DNA from: JALZDI01 sp035557095
GTDB lineage: Bacteria > Actinomycetota > Actinomycetes > Propionibacteriales > Nocardioidaceae
Direction: 5' to 3'
Assembly: GCA_035557095.1 (NCBI GenBank)
Contig: DATMEB010000071.1
Span: 1 to 64,000, forward strand
Length of the DNA: 64,000 nt
The position numbers and the translations under genes are program-made. Numbering within the stretch: position 1 is the first letter of the stretch; each line of letters opens with the position of its first letter. Under the pieces are notes generated by a model that was not told the origin of the DNA, did no database searches, and saw only the letters and a program-made list of their open reading frames with translations. This document shows positions 62,882 through 64,000 of the stretch, in pieces.

Positions 62882-63406
62882 ATGCGCGACGGCATGCTCC
62901 CTGCTGCGGTGATCACGGCGGCCGTGATCGCGTTCGTCGCCTATCTCTCGTTCCAGGGGTCGGCGCACGCTGTGGACTTTGCCGTCACCAGCTCCGAGGT
63001 CGCCGTGGTTCCCGCCGACGACCCGCAGCTCCCGCAGCAGTGGCAGCAGCGGGCGCAGTCCAGTGCCGTGATGGCGGTGGACGTGTCGTGGCAGGCCGGT
63101 GAGTCGATCGCGGCCGGCTCGTACGCCGTCATGGTGACCACGCCGCAGGGGTGGCGGCACCTGGGCTGCCGGCCGGTGTGCGAGTGGACCTCCGAGGAAG
63201 GGCTGCAGCAGTTCGCGCGCAGAGTCCCGCGTACGCCGTACCCGCTGGCCGCGACGTTCGAGGCCGAGGAGGCCGGGGACGTGCGTGTGGCCTTCCGCTC
63301 CCCGCGCGGGGCGACCCGGGTGGATCCGGGCTTCGCACCCACCGCCTGGCTGGTGCAGACCAACGGCGACGATGTCCTGGGCGCGCGACCGGTACCGCTG
63401 ACCTGA
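62882..63406 (+). CDS. Membrane-anchored or secreted protein of unknown function
   Basis: 174-aa protein with an N-terminal hydrophobic helix (about residues 5-27: 'LPAAVITAAVIAFVAYLSF') ending in an 'AHA' signal-peptidase-like site, so it is either cleaved and secreted or anchored. The remainder is beta-rich with two cysteines close together (HLGCRPVCEW). GAGGTGGAA precedes ATG 62882. DUF4307-like topology is a possibility, but I do not recognise the family. Lies between the Mur-like gene and sixA. Confidence 0.7.
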   Translation: MRDGMLPAAVITAAVIAFVAYLSFQGSAHAVDFAVTSSEVAVVPADDPQLPQQWQQRAQSSAVMAVDVSWQAGESIAAGSYAVMVTTPQGWRHLGCRPVCEWTSEEGLQQFARRVPRTPYPLAATFEAEEAGDVRVAFRSPRGATRVDPGFAPTAWLVQTNGDDVLGARPVPLT

Positions 63407-63419
63407 CGGAGGACCCTTC

Positions 63420-63965
63420 ATGACCGCACCCGACGAGGACGGGCACCGCCGGCTCGTGCTGATGAGGCACGCCAAGGCCGAGCACGAGTCGTCGCCGGAC
63501 GAGAACCGGCGTCTCTCGCCGCGCGGGCGGCGCGACGCGCGGGCCGCCGGGGTGTTGCTCGCCGAGCACGGCGACGTGCCGGCCCTGGTGCTGGTCTCCA
63601 CCGCGCAGCGCACCCGCGACACCTGGGACGCCGTGCGTGACGGAATTCTCAGCGCGTCAGCGGGGTCGCAGGCGTCGGAGGCCTGGTTCGACCGCTCGCT
63701 CTACGACTCCGGTCCGCCGGCCGTCGTCGAGCTGCTGTGCGCCGTCGACTCCACGGTGCCGTCGGTGCTGGTGATCGGGCACAACCCGACGATCTCGGTC
63801 GTGGCCTCCGCGCTCAGCGACGGCCAGGCCGAACCGGCTCTGGAGGAGGCGGTGTCGGAGGGGATGTCGACCGCGGGGCTCGCCTTCTTCGACGTACCGG
63901 TGGACTGGGTCGACCTGAACGCGCACGTGCTGCGGCTGACGCACGTGGAGGTCCCGCGGGGATGA
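63420..63965 (+). CDS. SixA-type histidine phosphatase
   Basis: 181-aa phosphoglycerate-mutase-superfamily phosphatase. The catalytic 'LVLMRHAKAEHE' (RHG-like RHA) and second histidine 'VLVIGHNPTIS', with 'RRLSPRGRRDARAAG', define SixA-like proteins, which in E. coli remove phosphate from phosphohistidines; actinobacterial substrates are unknown. ATG with GGAGG six bases upstream. The 35 bases after the stop reach the window edge without a gene start I can support. Confidence 0.9.
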   Translation: MTAPDEDGHRRLVLMRHAKAEHESSPDENRRLSPRGRRDARAAGVLLAEHGDVPALVLVSTAQRTRDTWDAVRDGILSASAGSQASEAWFDRSLYDSGPPAVVELLCAVDSTVPSVLVIGHNPTISVVASALSDGQAEPALEEAVSEGMSTAGLAFFDVPVDWVDLNAHVLRLTHVEVPRG

Positions 63966-64000
63966 GTCACAGGGGCGGGGCCGGGGTGGCGAAGCCGGCG

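Overview
This 64-kb window is very GC-rich, gene-dense chromosomal DNA with GTG/ATG starts, four-base start/stop overlaps and many apparently leaderless promoters. It comes from an actinobacterium. The genes whiA, rbpA, opcA, sufR, acVLRF1, DUF3099 and an InhA-type enoyl reductase support that. A Nocardioidaceae/Propionibacteriales member is my guess, inferred from gene content only.

Layout. (1) 1-3.5 kb: 3' end of a GNAT gene, uvrB, and an MmcQ/YjbR-VOC pair. (2) 3.5-16.3 kb: accessory catabolic genes, interrupted by sppA and a terC gene under a yybP-ykoY manganese riboswitch. The accessory genes are a Glu/Leu/Phe/Val-type dehydrogenase, an MHS-type MFS transporter, a class-III aminotransferase, a GntR/FCD regulator, two maleate-isomerase/arylmalonate-decarboxylase-like proteins, a DUF3830 protein, a D-2-hydroxyacid dehydrogenase and an amidase. 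(3) 16.3-25.7 kb: an MBL hydrolase, uvrA with a LexA box, a Rieske lipoprotein, then uvrC-rapZ-yvcK-whiA. (4) 25.8-29.5 kb: gap-pgk-tpiA-secG and rbpA. (5) 29.5-37.8 kb (minus): tkt-tal-pgi-zwf-opcA-pgl. (6) 38-41.6 kb: ctaB, converging with an ABC transporter-ctaA operon. (7) 41.7-50.7 kb: sufR-sufB-sufD-Rieske-sufC-sufS-sufU-DUF59, then acVLRF1 and an ABC-F protein. (8) 50.7-64 kb: enoyl-CoA hydratase, ABC exporter, sirtuin, GH15 enzyme, SURF1, moaA, small proteins, dodecin, fabG-fabI, nitronate monooxygenase, a shortened CphA/Mur-ligase-like protein, a membrane-anchored unknown and a SixA phosphatase. From memory, the core order resembles the Mycobacterium tuberculosis Rv1420-Rv1484 and uvrB/uvrA neighbourhoods; the 3.5-16.3 kb block looks like an insertion between uvrB and uvrA.

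The most interesting observation is that a 17-base sequence, ATTGTTGACAATCCTAC, occurs three times, always in intergenic control regions of the catabolic genes: before the dehydrogenase at 3706, between the divergent genes at 12337/12474, and between those at 13795/13912. Its core ATTGT-TG-ACAAT is a palindrome of the kind bound by GntR/FCD regulators, and such a regulator is encoded at 10890-11564. This ties a gene separated by about 8 kb into one inferred regulon. The likely theme is import, amide hydrolysis, isomerisation or decarboxylation, and amino/keto and hydroxy/keto interconversion of a small dicarboxylate-like compound whose identity is unknown. One of the two isomerase-like proteins has lost the second catalytic cysteine of its family.
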